Positions 30,990-44,118 of a stretch of DNA of 64,000 bases are shown one piece after another. The stretch's first letter is position 1; each line of letters starts with the position of its first letter. The stretch spans positions 55,781,431 to 55,845,430 of the forward strand of contig OZ022509.1 in the NCBI GenBank assembly GCA_963989385.1. The letters run 5' to 3'. Made by a program: the position numbers and the translations under genes. The notes under the pieces were generated by a model. It searched no databases and had not been told where the DNA came from. It saw only the letters and a program-made list of their open reading frames with translations. Source of the stretch: Ctena decussata (Eukaryota; Mollusca; Bivalvia; Lucinida; Lucinidae).

Positions 30990-32596
30990 TCTGATAATGT
31001 GCTGGTATCACATGATAAACCACACAAAATTTAGTCTAAAATTTGGATATCTTCCCTGTAGAACAGACAACGGTTCAAATCAGGTCACTTCTCAGACAGG
31101 TCATGACACTTTTATCACTTAAAATGCCAGAAATGAAAAATGTTGAATTTGCAAACAGACTACCGGTAGATCCAAATGAGGCAGCTCATAATGAGCCACC
31201 TTGTCTGGAGCTACAACTATTCTAGGTACTTTGTCATTAATTATGCTAATTAAGTACTGTGATATTATTATTATTATGTTAACCCTAATTACTTGGACAT
31301 CTAAGTGCTGTGTTTGGGTATCCTTCCTCCCCCCCCCTCCCGGTGATTCCGGTTTCACCTTGAAAAAAATATGGGTCGGTAGGTCAGATTCTTTTTTTTT
31401 TTTCAAGTCTGTGACAGTTCATTTCTGCAGGATAACTCTGACCAGACTAGGTCTACACTGGTAGCTGAGACATATTTAGGTTAAGTAGGGTAGGTTTACG
31501 TGTGCTTATGTTATTTCACAACAACGCTGCCGTTCGAGGCAAAAAAATCGTCTCCTATATAAGACATGTCCAAATTCTGAAATAGAAAGCAATGTAATAG
31601 TGTGAAAATGAAAGTCTGATCTGCGACATGTGCAATAAGCCTTCTGATCATGGTCTATACTGAGAAGCAAACAGTTTTCTTTCAAATTTAAGAATGGTGA
31701 CACGGACAAAAATTTTCGCTTAGCCGTCATTGATAGTAGCCCAATCCAAGTCAAAAGGGGTCACAAAGATCAAAGCGTTTGGATCCGCTTTTGAACGCAA
31801 AAGATATAGCCGCCTGTGCCGAAAGGTTTACTTATTAATTATTACTTATGCAATTTCGAGCGCAGGTATTATACCGTACAGTCTTTAACGGAGACTCGGC
31901 TCAGCCTGCAGTGTCTGATCAGTGTACGCACACGTGTATACGAACAAACTGAAATAGAAATCTTATTTTGTTTAGCTGTGCAGTCTGATTTTCGTACAGT
32001 ATTAGATGTGTGCACATGGCTAACGATATATTTTCGCATGACGTCATTCCGCCGAAATACCGCTGGACAGACAAATTATTTAATTATCTGAAGAAAGTCG
32101 TCTAAACGGCTGCACAGACATGCTCCTTACATTACACAGTTCGCAATACGTACGTCTACTGACGTCACGCAGTCCAAATGCAGACATGAGCACTTGAGTA
32201 TTTGTATTTTCATGTATCAACTGTCAATCTTTTTTCTACCTCTCTGTATAAATTGTCTGTCCAGTGCCTATCCCGTGAATGTGGGGTTATCGGAAACCAT
32301 TTTTTCTGATCAGACTGTGCAGACGTTTTCCGGTATCAAGATTTACGATGTTCACATACATTAACACATAATCTGCACATGTCGTGATCAACCGGCAAGC
32401 ATTTTCCGCAGACAATTTGTACATGCCCCGTTTACTCTTTAAGACTGTTCAGACCTTTACCGGAATAAAGTTCAACGCTATTCGAATATATACTACGCTG
32501 AAGTTACGTCTGAGGAAGCCAAGGGTCATATTAGTCTTTGTCCAAAAATTGCTGACATGTGTGTTCCATTTCAAATCATTGGTAATGGTTATGCCG
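30990..32596. other. Intergenic, CpG-richer stretch with two CRE sites
   Basis: 31740-32400 is visibly richer in CG dinucleotides than its surroundings and contains two perfect TGACGTCA sites (32039-32046 and 32160-32167). No TATA box or open frame was assigned. It could include an upstream promoter of PHTF, about 5.4 kb before the start codon, but nothing shows that directly. Confidence 0.3.
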
Positions 32597-33804
32597 CAAG
32601 GTTGGCCGGGAAATACCAGTGGCGGGAATTCCCAGCAGTAATTACCGTCCTGGGAAATACTCCAAATTTGGCCCAAGTGGGAAATACTGGGAAATATGAA
32701 ATTTTAGAGCTGTTTTTACTAAAATATTCTGTCATGTAACTTTAAATTTAAGTTGATTGTACCTATTTATTATCATTATATACATATCATTCAAATAAGG
32801 TTATAAATTCCAGGGCTTGTCCATGCCAGAGGACAAAGCAGATGATACTTGCGTTGTTTCAGAGGCTATAATTTCAAAGAAAACTGCCTTTTAAAGTCTA
32901 ATTTATAAAATAACAGGCTGTCTCACTTAAAGGTGTTTGACAACTGTATTTCTAACCACAAGATCTTTCACAATTTAGTTCTCATTCAGAGGTATAAACT
33001 AAACTGAGCTGCAGTTTTACTAATACTTTTACGAAAACCTTTTTTTTTTGCCTGGTTTATCACTGCTAAAGACCATGAAAGCTTTCTGCAGACTAGTTCT
33101 ATTTGTTCCTAAGTTTAAGCATACAAAAGTATGGCAGAATCCTGTGAAGATCTTCAAAACTGTGCATAGATTCATAGCTATTTCACAAAACAGACAACTT
33201 TGTGCCATACTATAGTTTCTTGAATGTATCTCTGAGTTTGTCACCTGATAAATTAAAACAGTGTTGTGAGGATAATATGGTCTAATGGTTATCTGATGGA
33301 GTCCTGTAAAGTTGTCTTTTTCCCCCAAAGGCTTTTCAAGGGAATATCTTTCAGACTGATTACCTATTGTAATAGTAAGTAATGACCAAACTCCACTAAA
33401 GGTGTGAAAAATAATTGTCTAGATTCAACAGACAGGTGACAATTACTGTATGTACTTTTAATCTCAGTGTGTTATAACAACTTACTGACAGAGACAACTG
33501 TACATGCAGACTCATCTTTGGACATTTCATAAAAGAAAGCAATTTGATTGCATAAATATGCAGATGATGCTAGACAATATTTTACATCTATCTTTGTTTA
33601 ATGATTAAATAAAAGGCTGTTTGATTATTTTTGCTTTGCATATACTGAGTTGGATGGCTGTTATAAAATATCTTTAAAATCTTTTAGTTGGCCACAGACC
33701 AATTTCCCAGTAACTCCCGGGAATTACCAGTATTTCCCGTGAATTACCAGTATTTCCCGCCGTCCTGGGAAATATAAGTATTTCCTGCCTTTTTGCCAAC
33801 CTTG
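32597..33804. mobile_element. hAT-like non-autonomous element, 1208 bp, 8-bp duplication
   Basis: Ends CAAGGTTGGC and GCCAACCTTG; flanked by TTATGCCG at 32589-32596 and 33805-33812, a perfect 8-bp target duplication typical of hAT elements. Subterminal regions carry repeated GGGAAATACTGG / CCAGTATTTCCC motifs. No transposase frame. Confidence 0.85.
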
Positions 33805-34209
33805 TTATGCCGAGGTACTTAATAGTTTCTATGTTATTGAGGACCGTTTCCTCTTAAGTATAGGAAGCATTGATCTTCTTGATCTGTTTCCTTGTAATTT
33901 GCATTATATTGCATTTGACCGGTTGAAATGTCATGCCCCAACTCCTTGCTCATCACCCTACACAATCTATATCCTCCTGAAGTTTCAACATGTCTTCACT
34001 ATCTCTGATTTCTAGATGGGTGGTTTTAAAGAAAATGAGTCAAAAGTGTGACATTAGGGGTCTGTGCACTCTCCCCGATATTCTATAAAGTAGATACAAA
34101 ACTGCTGAACTAGCATTCATAGGATAGCCAGATGATTTCTCCACAAGCAGATCTAAATTTTTATCATTTAAGTCTAGTAGCCCAGGAGTTATGACCCAAA
34201 ATGTGTGAA

Positions 34210-34990
34210 AAAACACACAATTTAGTTGTCCCGAGTGTAACAAAACTTCTGATGCATATTATTCCTAGGTCTTTGAAAGGAAATTGCTGTTTGTTGTATC
34301 TAAACAATTATATCAATATGGGGGTAAAAAATTATGGTAACCTTTTTCTGACTTCAATTTGTTGCAGAAAGGGGGGATCTCCATAAGGGCCATTTTCTGG
34401 TTACAAAATGGATTTTCACCAAAACTCACCAATCTCTACTTGTAAGTGTTGGCTTTCATATACTGAAATACTGATCTCATCGGAAGTGTATTTTGAGTGA
34501 AGCGCAGTGTCAAAGTGGGTGGGGTAATCCCACCCCATACCTTACCATGTATCATTTTTTTCAATTATCTCTATAAGTATTAATGGCTGATTTACCATTA
34601 TGATTTGAAATAATACAGGCATGTACTCTAATTAATTGGGTTATATAACTTACCACTGTTTGCTTATTCAATACGAATATATGAGCTTATAAGTGGTAGC
34701 AGGAATTTTACTTATTTTAGCTTCTCCAACTTTACGAAAAACCATAATTTTTCTTTATTTGTCCAGATATATAAAGGAAACTTTGTAATTATACTGACAT
34801 GATAATATGCATTGCAGAATTATGAGAAAACTATCCTAGGCATATCAATACTTGAATTATCTGCCCTTGATTCAAGAAAATATAAGTAACTCAATTTAAA
34901 ATTAAAGAACGAAATTCCACACTGGTAGGTATATTTTTGATGACTCTTTTGCTCATGTTTCTAATATTATACTGGTTGTTAAGCTTTAAA
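34210..34990 (+). repeat. Left arm of a large inverted duplication
   Basis: Matches the reverse complement of about 39300-39990, including the stretch around GTCAAAGTGGGTGGGGTAAT and GAGCTTATAAGTGGTAGCAG. A second partial tandem copy of the arm starts at about 35051 and is broken by three insertions (35217-35641, 35688-37656, 37723-37936). Confidence 0.8.
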
Positions 34991-35216
34991 TTCCATATAG
35001 TGCCCATGATATCACACAAGAACTGTAACTGGACAGCAGAGCTCATCCTGTTATGAGCTTATATGTAGTAACAGGAATTTTACTTTATTTTGCTTCTCCA
35101 ACTTTATGAAAAACCTCAATTTTTCATTATTTGTCCAGATACATAAAGAAATTGATATGATAGTGTGCATTACAGAATTATGAGAAAACTGTCCTAGGCA
35201 TATCAAAACATGAATA

Positions 35217-35641
35217 CACAGTTCCGAGCCACACCCAGAAAGTCACCCAAAATCACATGATAACGTATACCTGGCCAATGCAACGACAACTTAGCACGTG
35301 ACATAGTCTCACAAAAAAAAACCGCACGTGGCCAATATCCAGCATAAGTCCGTGATTTTACCTTACAGTAAATGAAGGGATGTATACCTGTTGAAAGAAA
35401 ACAAACTAACGCCTTTTTTAATAAACTTATCCTGCACTGCAAGAACAGAATGCATCGGAAATGCATGATGCACCAACTGCCATGTGTAGGTCATGAGGAG
35501 GCTGATTCTTCGCCATAGATCGCCAGCATTTAGCAGACACTTGCATTTGTCATTTGTTTTTCCGCCATCTTTGTGTAAGCTTGTGAGACGTAGTAACAGT
35601 AACTAAGCAGGCGGAGCTTAGCAGCTTTTTTCGGAACTGTG
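35217..35641. mobile_element. MITE with CACAGTTCCGA ends and TA duplication
   Basis: 425 bp, perfect 11-bp ends CACAGTTCCGA / TCGGAACTGTG, TA on both sides, inserted in the second arm copy. Tc1/mariner-type by target. Confidence 0.8.
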
Positions 35642-35687
35642 TATTATATACCCTTGATTTACGAACTTATAAGTAATTAAATTGACA

Positions 35688-37656
35688 AGAGGCCCAAATG
35701 GGCCTGATATCGCTCACCTGGCTATTGTGCAACAGGACCATTCTGATACAAAATTGGTCCAATTCCACTGACAATTTATCATTTTCACATTTTGCTACAT
35801 TTAGTAACAGAGGCCAACTTGCCTGGTCTTTATATATTTACTTTTGAAACACCTCAATGCAAGAATCATTTTGCCACAAATTTCATCAAAATCCATTCAG
35901 GGGTTACTGAGATATTGCCAGTTTCATGTTTTGTACTATTTTTAGTAATGGCAGATGGCGGCCATCTTGGATTGCTAAAATGTAAAAAATCGAAAAGCCT
36001 TCATGCAAGGACCATTTTGACACAAATTTGGTCCAATTCCATTGAGATTTTCTAATTTTCACATTTTTCTATTTTTAGTAACAGAGGCCAACATGACTGG
36101 TCTACAGTTAGATATTTTTGAAACATCTCAATGCAAGAATCATTTTGACACAAATTTCATCAAAATCCATTAAGCGGTTACTGAGATATTGTCATTTTCA
36201 TGTTTTGTGCTATTTTTAGTAACGGCAGATGGCAGCCATCTTGGAATGCCAAAATGCAAAAAATCGAAAAAGCTTAATGAAAGGACCATTCTGACACAAA
36301 ATTAACCCAATTCCATTGAGATTTTCTAATTTTCTCATTTTTCTATTTTAGTAACAGAGGCCAATATGACTGGTCTACAGTTAGATATTTTTGAAACATC
36401 TCAATGCAAGAATCATTTTGACACAAATTTCGTCAAAATCCATTCAGCGGTTACTGAGATATTGTCATTTTCATGTTTTGTGCTATTTTTAGTAACGGCA
36501 GATGGCGGCCATCTTGGAATGCCAAATTGCAATTAATCTAAACGACTTCATGCAAGGAACATTCTGATACAAAATTGGTCCAATTCCATTCAAGGGTTCT
36601 TGAGTAATTGTCATTTTTATGTTTATGCTATTTTTAGTAACACCAGATGGCGGCCATCTTGGAATGCCAAATTGCAATTAATCGAAACGGCTTCATGCAA
36701 GGAACATTCTGACACAAAATTGGTTCAATTCCATTCAAGGGTTCTTGAGGAATTGTCATTTTTATTTTTGTGCTATTTTTAGTAACGGCCCCCATGGTGG
36801 CCATCTTGGATAGTCAACTGGCACAAAATTGAAATAATTCCATTCAAGAACCATTTCTGACCAAATCTGGTAAGAATTGGTTGCATTTTCTTTAGATATT
36901 GACATTTGAGCAAAATCGGCCTTGTAAACGCTAAGTAGGTCACTGTGACCTAATTCCGCTATAGATTTTTTTTATTTTTACAATTTTCAATACCAAGGTC
37001 CCATTAATGTTCCATGCAAACTTTCAACCAAATATACCAAATGGTTCTGGAGAAGAAGTTGATTTTGTTGTTTTTGCTATTTTTAGTAACGGCAGCCATC
37101 TTGGATTCTTGACCTGACCCAATTTTACAATTTTGAAACCCTGCAGTCTGGTCATGCTCCATGTGAAATTTGAGATCCATGGGTTCAGTGGTTTTAGAGA
37201 AGAAGTTGTTTGAAGTTGTTTAAATAGGTCATTTTTTGACATTGGCATTTGGGCAAAATTACATACGTAAACAGAAAGTAGGTCACTGTGACAAAACTCC
37301 GATACAGATTTTTTTCATTTTTACAATTTTGAATACCAAGGATTCACTGATGTTCCATGCCAAAATTCAGACAAATACACCCAGTGGTTCTGGAGAAGAA
37401 GTTTATTTTGTTGTTTTTGCTATTTTTAGTAACGGCGGCCATCTTGGATTTTCAACCTGACCCAATTTTATAATTCTGAGACCCTGTAGTCAGGTCATGC
37501 TCCATGTGAAATTTGAGAACCATGGGACCAGTAGTTTTACAGAAGAAGATGTTTGAATATTTGTTTTTAGGTGTTGACGGACGACGCACGGACGCACGAC
37601 GGACGCATTGGTATGACAACAGCTCACTATGGCCCTTCGGGCCAGGTGAGCTAAAA
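35688..37656. mobile_element. HINE/pearl-type element (HINE5)
   Basis: Left end AGAGGCCCAAATGGGCCTGA then CGCTCACCTGG; core of about 272-bp units (ACAGAGGCCAAC at 35808, 36080, 36353) that decay into shorter ATGGCGGCCATCTTGGA repeats; a GACGGACG microsatellite near 37575; right hairpin GGCCCTTCGGGCC (37631-37643) then AGGTGAGCTAAAAA. The undisturbed arm copy suggests insertion between A and A with no clear duplication. Confidence 0.8.
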
Positions 37657-37722
37657 ATGTAAGACCGAAATTCTACACTGGAAGGTATATTTTTGATGAC
37701 TCTTTTGCTCATGTTTCTAATA

Positions 37723-37936
37723 ATGTATTACATCCGTGGATACAAATCCGTTCAAACTTGGTTGACATTGATTACAATGTTTTCGATTGTCAAAAACAAT
37801 TGACACGCTCGTATACACTTTGCTCCGATTAGCCAGGTCATCAGTGGGCGGAGCCATATTTTACCAGTGTGAAGCGGGACACAATTGTCATCAGTGTTGA
37901 CGAAAACATCTGATGTACAACGTACGGGGAATACTT
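37723..37936. mobile_element. Short insertion flanked by TAATA
   Basis: 214 bp absent from the other arm copies, flanked by TAATA on both sides, with weakly similar ends (ATGTATTAC / GGAATACTT). Type undetermined. Confidence 0.55.
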
Positions 37937-38229
37937 TAATACTGGTTGTTGAGCTTTCAATTCCATATAGTGCCCTTGATATTACACAAGAACTGTATCT
38001 GAACAGCAGAGCTCGTCCTTGTTTATGCCATTTTATTACATAACATTCAAGATGTTATGTTCCGACCCAAAGTTTGATATATGGATTTTAGTTACTGATA
38101 TATCAAATGTTGTTTAATACCTAAGTTTAGAATTTACAAGTCTCGCTGAAAACTAACGACAGGGACAGTGTACTAGACCCGCCTGCCCAACACATGCAAT
38201 ATTTTTTTTTATATATCTGACAGTGATCA

Positions 38230-38440
38230 TCCTAATGTTACACATAAACTGTCTGAGGACACTCCCAAAACTCAGATGGCAAGACAGGATAAGAAAGTCC
38301 TGAAGAGAGGCAGGGGTGCTAAACAGATATACCTTTTTGAAACTGGCGCAGCTAAGATGGGCTGGCCATGTCACCAGAACAAATGCAGAGATGAAAGACA
38401 TTCACAGACGCTGTTGGAGATATGTTTACCAAAGAAAATA
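38230..38440 (+). pseudogene. Decayed non-LTR retrotransposon fragment (RTE-like C-terminal region)
   Basis: One frame reads LRTLPKLRWQDRIRKS, a stop, then REAGVLNRYTFLKLAQLRWA followed by GHVTRT. The LRWQD-I and KLAQLRWAGH motifs are common near the C-terminus of RTE-like and related LINE proteins. Short, with a stop, no ends visible. Confidence 0.7.
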
Positions 38441-39299
38441 TTCCAAGGAGAACTTTAGTGTGAAAATGTTCATAAACTTGCCAGAAGAAATGATACAAGA
38501 ACATCCTTAAAGAAGAGAACCTGTGAAGTTAAGCAAGGGCATAACTGGAGCTTCGCAAGCGGTGAATAATACGCCCGTTAAGTTGAGAAATGCCAAATCC
38601 AATCAAGGGAGATAATTCATAAACCAAGTAAACTAGAGCTACCATTCTTGGTCCAAATATAAACCCATGACAATATACACAACACCATTAAGTTGTTTTA
38701 AACATTTTGAACGATTAAGGAGTTACGGAATAAACCTGAAGTTTATTCAAGGGCACATAATTTAGGGATTAAGTAAGCCAGAGTTGTGGTTGTTATTCAG
38801 GATACATTGCTTCATTATATACATATTCCTAGAAAGTTTCAATACAATATTTTAAAGGATTAAGGAGTTATGGAGTGAATGGGAATAGAATAAAATACTA
38901 ATCAAAGGGAAGTTACTCCAAAATTAAGTAAGGGGGGAGAAATCATTCCTATGTGCGACACATTGTCTTGTAATAATGCAGACCACTATAGAGTTTCATC
39001 AAGATATTTCAAACAGTTATGCCTATGGTATGCAAAAGGTAAGTATACACAAAAATAGCCTAAAATACTAATCAAAGGGAAGTAACTCTTAAATGAAGTG
39101 AGGGAAATTTAAATTTTAAAGTAAGGTATTCAATAACATTCGATATCTCAGCAAATAAAATCAATAAAATCCTTAAACCAAACTTTGGGTCGAAAAATGA
39201 TATCTTGAATGTGATGTAATTAAGTGGCATGTAGCAGGATGAGCTCTGATGTTCAGTTACAGTTCTTGTGTAATATCAGGGGCACCATATGGATTTGAA

Positions 39300-39990
39300 A
39301 GCTCAACAATCAGTATAATAATATTAGAAACATGAGCAAAGAGTCATCAGACATATACCTTCCAGTGTAGAATTTCGATCTTACATTTCCAATTTAATAA
39401 CTTGTATTTTCTTAAATAAAGGGCAGATAATTCAGGTTTTGATATGCTCTAGGATAGTTTTCTCATAATTCTGCAATGTACACGGTCATATCAATAATTA
39501 TAAAGTTTCCTTTATATATCTGGATAAATAAAGAAAAATTGTGTTTTTTCGTAAAGTTGGAGAAGCAAAAATAAGTAAAATTCTTGTTACCACTTATAAG
39601 CTCATATACTGGTATTGAATAAGCAAACAGTGGTAAGTTATATAAGCCCATTAATTAGCATATATGCTTGTATTATTTCAAATCATAATGGTAAATCAGC
39701 CATTAATACTTATATAGATAATTGAAAAAAAATGATACATGGTAATGTATGGGGTGGAATTACCCCACCCACTTTGACACTGCTCTTCACTCAAAATACA
39801 CTTTCGATGAGATCAGTATTTCAGTATATGAAGGCAAACACCTACAAGTAGAGATTGGTGAGTTTTGGTGAAAATCCATTTGTAACCAGAAAATGGACCT
39901 TATGGAGATCCCCCCTTTGACAAATTTAGTCAGATTTGTTACACTCGGGACATTTTTGCACCAATCCTTATTCAAGTGTACACCAGGCAT
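39300..39990 (-). repeat. Right arm of the large inverted duplication
   Basis: Reverse complement of 34210-34990, uninterrupted. It supplies the pre-insertion sequence used to read the insertions in the left arm. Homology continues inward to about 39190, matching 37935-38100. Confidence 0.8.
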
Positions 39991-40559
39991 GCAATATCAA
40001 AATTAAAGACAAAACAATATGTTGATCAGAAGGCCCAGTAATGTAACTTTTAATTAAATGATAAAACATATATTTAATGACAGTCATTTTAATCATGCAA
40101 AGAGGTAAAGATACAATTTTAGTAAAAATGTCACACTTTTTGCGTTACACTCGGGACAAAATTGACCCCTTTTTAGGCTATCATTTTGTAAGTATTGAAA
40201 CTAGGAAAGCAAAACTTTGCACCACTTTTAAGATCATCGCAATGCATACTCTGGCAATAAATAAAGTGTACAAAGAGCTTTCTTTTATCAGATATCTCAG
40301 GGAAACGAAAAAGACTCATTTTTTTAAAAATCACCCAGATCTATAGCAAACACAGTCGTCAGCAAAAAGTCTTAATTCCTAGCCCCTATACAGCTGAGAA
40401 CTACTTCTCGCTTTCTTCCACCACAGAACAGTCCTCTGATGTAATGATCAGATATGATGAATCAGAGCACGAAGGAAAACGAAACAAAAAACAAAACAGA
40501 AATAGAAAAAAAGAAATTCACATGTGCAGAGGATTCAGCTACTAATTTACTTTTCTTGT
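39990..40559. other. Unassigned sequence
   Basis: Contains CGTTACACTCGGGACAA, which echoes TTAGTTGTCCCGAGTG near 34217, so arm similarity may extend here in decayed form. No gene seen. Confidence 0.4.
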
Positions 40560-40798
40560 TATGGCCAGGGTTCAATCTAGAAATTTGTCAGAATGGGCCA
40601 GTGGCCCATCAATATTTTGAAAAGGGGCCACCAGTTTTTTCAGAGGGGCCAGCATTTTTTTACGACCAAATAACCATGATTTTGAACACCCAATTACTTC
40701 TAACCTACCATAGAACAGCGGTAAATAGCGTTATTTTTGTTTTGCTGTATACAGATTTTTTCGCATCGCCAGTGAAACGGAGGCTTATGTAGCCTCTA

Positions 40799-41287
40799 GG
40801 GGTGTAACAATACATCGGACTATCGATATATCGCAATAGTGACACTGGCAATAGTCACTATTGATAGGAAAAGCTGCAATGTCAATACTATCGGCAATAG
40901 TGTTTCCAGTATCGCAATAGTTTCAATAGTTTCTAGACATGCATCTTTTTCTTGAAGGAAGTGTTTTTAACTAAAGAATAATAGGAACTAATGGGTTTAG
41001 CTTATATTGGATTCCAAAGAATGGAAAATATGACAATTTCTTGTATTTTGTTGTCATGTTGTGCACTTTGTGAAATGACAGTCATTAAATAATGCTTTTT
41101 AGCCACCAACTTACGTGAACAAACCAGATTTTATGCATAAAAGCAAAATTTCTGCATAAGAAAGCAGTCTCCAATAGTTATTGCAATGCATTGCAATAGT
41201 AACCTGCAATAGTAATAGTATTGCAATAGGGATTTCTGCAATAGTAATAGTATTGCAATAGTCATTTTGGCCTGCAATAGTCACCCC
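40799..41287. mobile_element. MITE rich in CAATAGT repeats
   Basis: Ends GGGGTGTAACAAT and CACCCC within CTAG (TA or CTAG duplication, not resolvable). The interior is made of GCAATAGT and TATTGCAATAG repeats. About 489 bp. Confidence 0.7.
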
Positions 41288-41292
41288 TAGTA

Positions 41293-44118
41293 CAGGGATC
41301 AGGCTAGCCCAGAAATTTTGGAAGAAGTGACTTCTCCCTGCAGCAGAAATAGGGAGAAGTTTTTCAACTCACGGGAGAAGTTTACCAATATCATTTCATT
41401 GGTATATACAACGGATGGATGGGTAAATTCGATGCCAGTCCCAGTCTATAAGTCTATGAGACAGATAAACACACAAACTGAAATAATTAAGAAATTTACT
41501 AGGCCAAACAGTAGGATGGGTACATGTAGCATTAATTACATCCCAGAATCTCTTGCCCACCCACTATTGGTGTATATCATTAGTATGAAATAAATGGAAT
41601 TCCAATATCTATTACCCCACCCACTCTGTTTCAACACAAAATCAGACTAATGTTGAAACAAAATCAGGCAAATAATTTAGGAAGTGTCTCCTGCCAGCCG
41701 GCTGGCAGGAGACTTTTTGGTCTCCTGCCAGCCGGCTGGCACTAGACCTAAAAGTCTCCTGCCAGCCGGCTACCGAAGTAATGATGAGAAAATTCCATTT
41801 TTCATGGCATTATGATGGATAGCTATATGTTATTGTATTAAACATTTAGTTAACTAAAACATTTTATTAATTTAAGTTTTCATTTCAGTCTGGCTTTCAA
41901 TATGTAAAATTGGAATGTTAATCCCTTTTTGTTTGGAAATTAAACAATCTTAAAATTAGCTGAAGACCCCTACAACACTCACTTGTTTATCATTATACTG
42001 CTTACTTTTTTATGATTTTTGTCTTGTATACAGGTAGGTGTGAAAAGCCCCCTTAAAGTTTCAGTATGCACCAAATTAAAAGTTTTACACAAATTTACCA
42101 GTTTTCTCACACGCTGTTCTCAATAGTTGCATTTTTGCATTCAGTCAGGCAAATTTGTTTATCAACTAATTCTTTTTACCAGGTAAAATATGCTAGTTTC
42201 ATTATATGAAACTACCATTATCACAAAGGCAATTATGCAAGCAGAAGAAGCATAAATAATTTCAGAGAAAATTGTTAAGTAGTAGTTTGAGTTAGTTCCC
42301 TTGCAGATTATAATTTGAGTTACTTCCCTTGAAAAAATCTATTTTTAGAATGTTGTCTTATTTATATTTTTTGCTTGTTTGTTTGCATGTAATATTTTGT
42401 TAATGTACTTACAATATTTAGTTCACATCAACTTTAAAAGATTCAGTTAAATATATCCTATGCGAAATATGATGTCACTTTATTTATTTTGTTAGCATTC
42501 CAATAGCTGGCTGGCAGGAGACCTTTAAGTCTAGTGCCAGCCGGCTGGCAGGAGACCAAAAAGTCTCCTGCCAGCCGGCTGGCAGGAGACCTCGCCAATA
42601 ATTTATGCCAAAAATTTTAATTGTTGTCCAAACTTTTGTGATGAAAACAAGGATAGAAAATCACCTACGCACCGATTTAAACAGCATAATTTACCTCTGA
42701 GAGATGCCCTGATTGCTTACCCTGATCGGCCTGTTCTTAAAATATCATAATTCTAAGTTGTTATGTCTAAAATCAACATTTTCTCCGATATTTTTATAAT
42801 CCGGAAATGAAATTCTGCTGGGGTCAGCCATGTTTCTTTATTTAGGCAATATTGACCGAAAAGGACTGAAAATGGACCAACGTAATTAATTTGTAGGGAA
42901 GTCAGGATTATTTCCATGGGAACAAGTTGGCTAAAAATTAATGTAAACGCAAGGAAGCGGATATTTTTTATTATTGGGGAAATGATTAAAACTACAGTTG
43001 TATATTGATTAAGCTGTAAAATCACGATCATAGAATAATCTGTAATATGGTTTCAGCCTGCCACCCCTTTGTCCGCAATGGGACCAGTCCATGAACCAGT
43101 ATAAAAACAGTTGCTCAGCGCGGTAAAAGTTGAATCTCTTTCCGACTTCGCTAGGTGAAGATCAAATAGACAGGTAAATAATAAGTACAATAGCTTCGTG
43201 GCACGAATTTAGACATAATAGGGTAAGTAGCGATCATTGCGATAGCTTTTGCCCTAAAGTGTTTAAATTCATACTAGTGCTGAACTCATCTGAGACTCAG
43301 TAACCAGTCCACGACGATCATTGCGATAGTCTGGACAAGGAGGCTCAGACAGTTCTTGGGAAGCAAAGGTGTTGAGCAAAAGGTGCAGCCAGGCCCTACT
43401 TGTGTTCGTGTATTAGAAGGAGGTTCTCAGTTGAATGGTTTGAGAAAAGCGTAGGTATTAAGGGAACTGTAAGGAATACAGAAAAGGTTGACCAGAGCAG
43501 GTTGAACCCATATATGTGCATTTGTGTTGATTTATGCGTGATTCTTTTAGATGTTCAATGAATTCATAATCATAAATTATTGATAAAGACAAAGTAGTCT
43601 AGCTCATAAGTGAGTTTAAATCTTATCATCAGGCAGGCAGCCAAACGGAAAATTTTATATCTATATATTTCTGCAAGTAAGAGAGGTACCGCTCGGAAAA
43701 TCGTTACACTTTGTATTACAGCTTCTCCTAGTCACTAAACCTCATTTTTATGAAGTTTTTGACGAAATAATTACCGTTTTTAATGACTCACGAAAACATA
43801 TGACATCGGCGGTATGTCCGATTTTAGGCAATTTGGGAACAAATAATTAATGCCAAATGGGCCAAACACTATCCAAACTTTGTTCTGCATCTCTGACTAG
43901 TCAGGAAACTTCCTTTTCATGCGAATTATTAAAGTTGAATACTACTCCTAAACTTTTGTAATCGTTTGTGTGGCGAACTTTGAAAAACAAGTTGCAGCTT
44001 TCAAAAAATATTCCCAAACTTTCAGGCGAAGTTTTTATCGCCCTTACAGCCTCCCAGGGCGAAGTTTTGCTACCTAGGGCGCCCATTTCGCCCTAGTCGC
44101 CCCCTAGCGTGATCCCTG
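41293..44118. mobile_element. Inner nested DNA element with CAGGGATCA-GCTAG ends
   Basis: Left CAGGGATCAGGCTAG, right complement of CAGGGATCACGCTAG, flanked by CTAGTA at 41287-41292 and 44119-44124. 2826 bp, with the 917-bp element inside. Open frames at 41318-41593 and 42753-43031 have no recognised product. A TATAAAAA at about 43100 near the middle could be a promoter relic. Confidence 0.78.
41680..42596. mobile_element. MULE-like element with stacked GCCAGCCGGCTGGC arms
   Basis: 917 bp with about 90-bp inverted arms (41687-41774 and 42507-42590), each made of repeated TCTCCTGCCAGCCGGCTGGC palindromes, ends GGAAGTGTCTCCTG and GGCGAGGTCTCCTG on the other strand. Flanked by AATAATTTA at 41671-41679 and 42597-42605. 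A 9-bp target duplication with long arms is typical of Mutator-like elements. AT-rich interior, no transposase. Confidence 0.8.
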
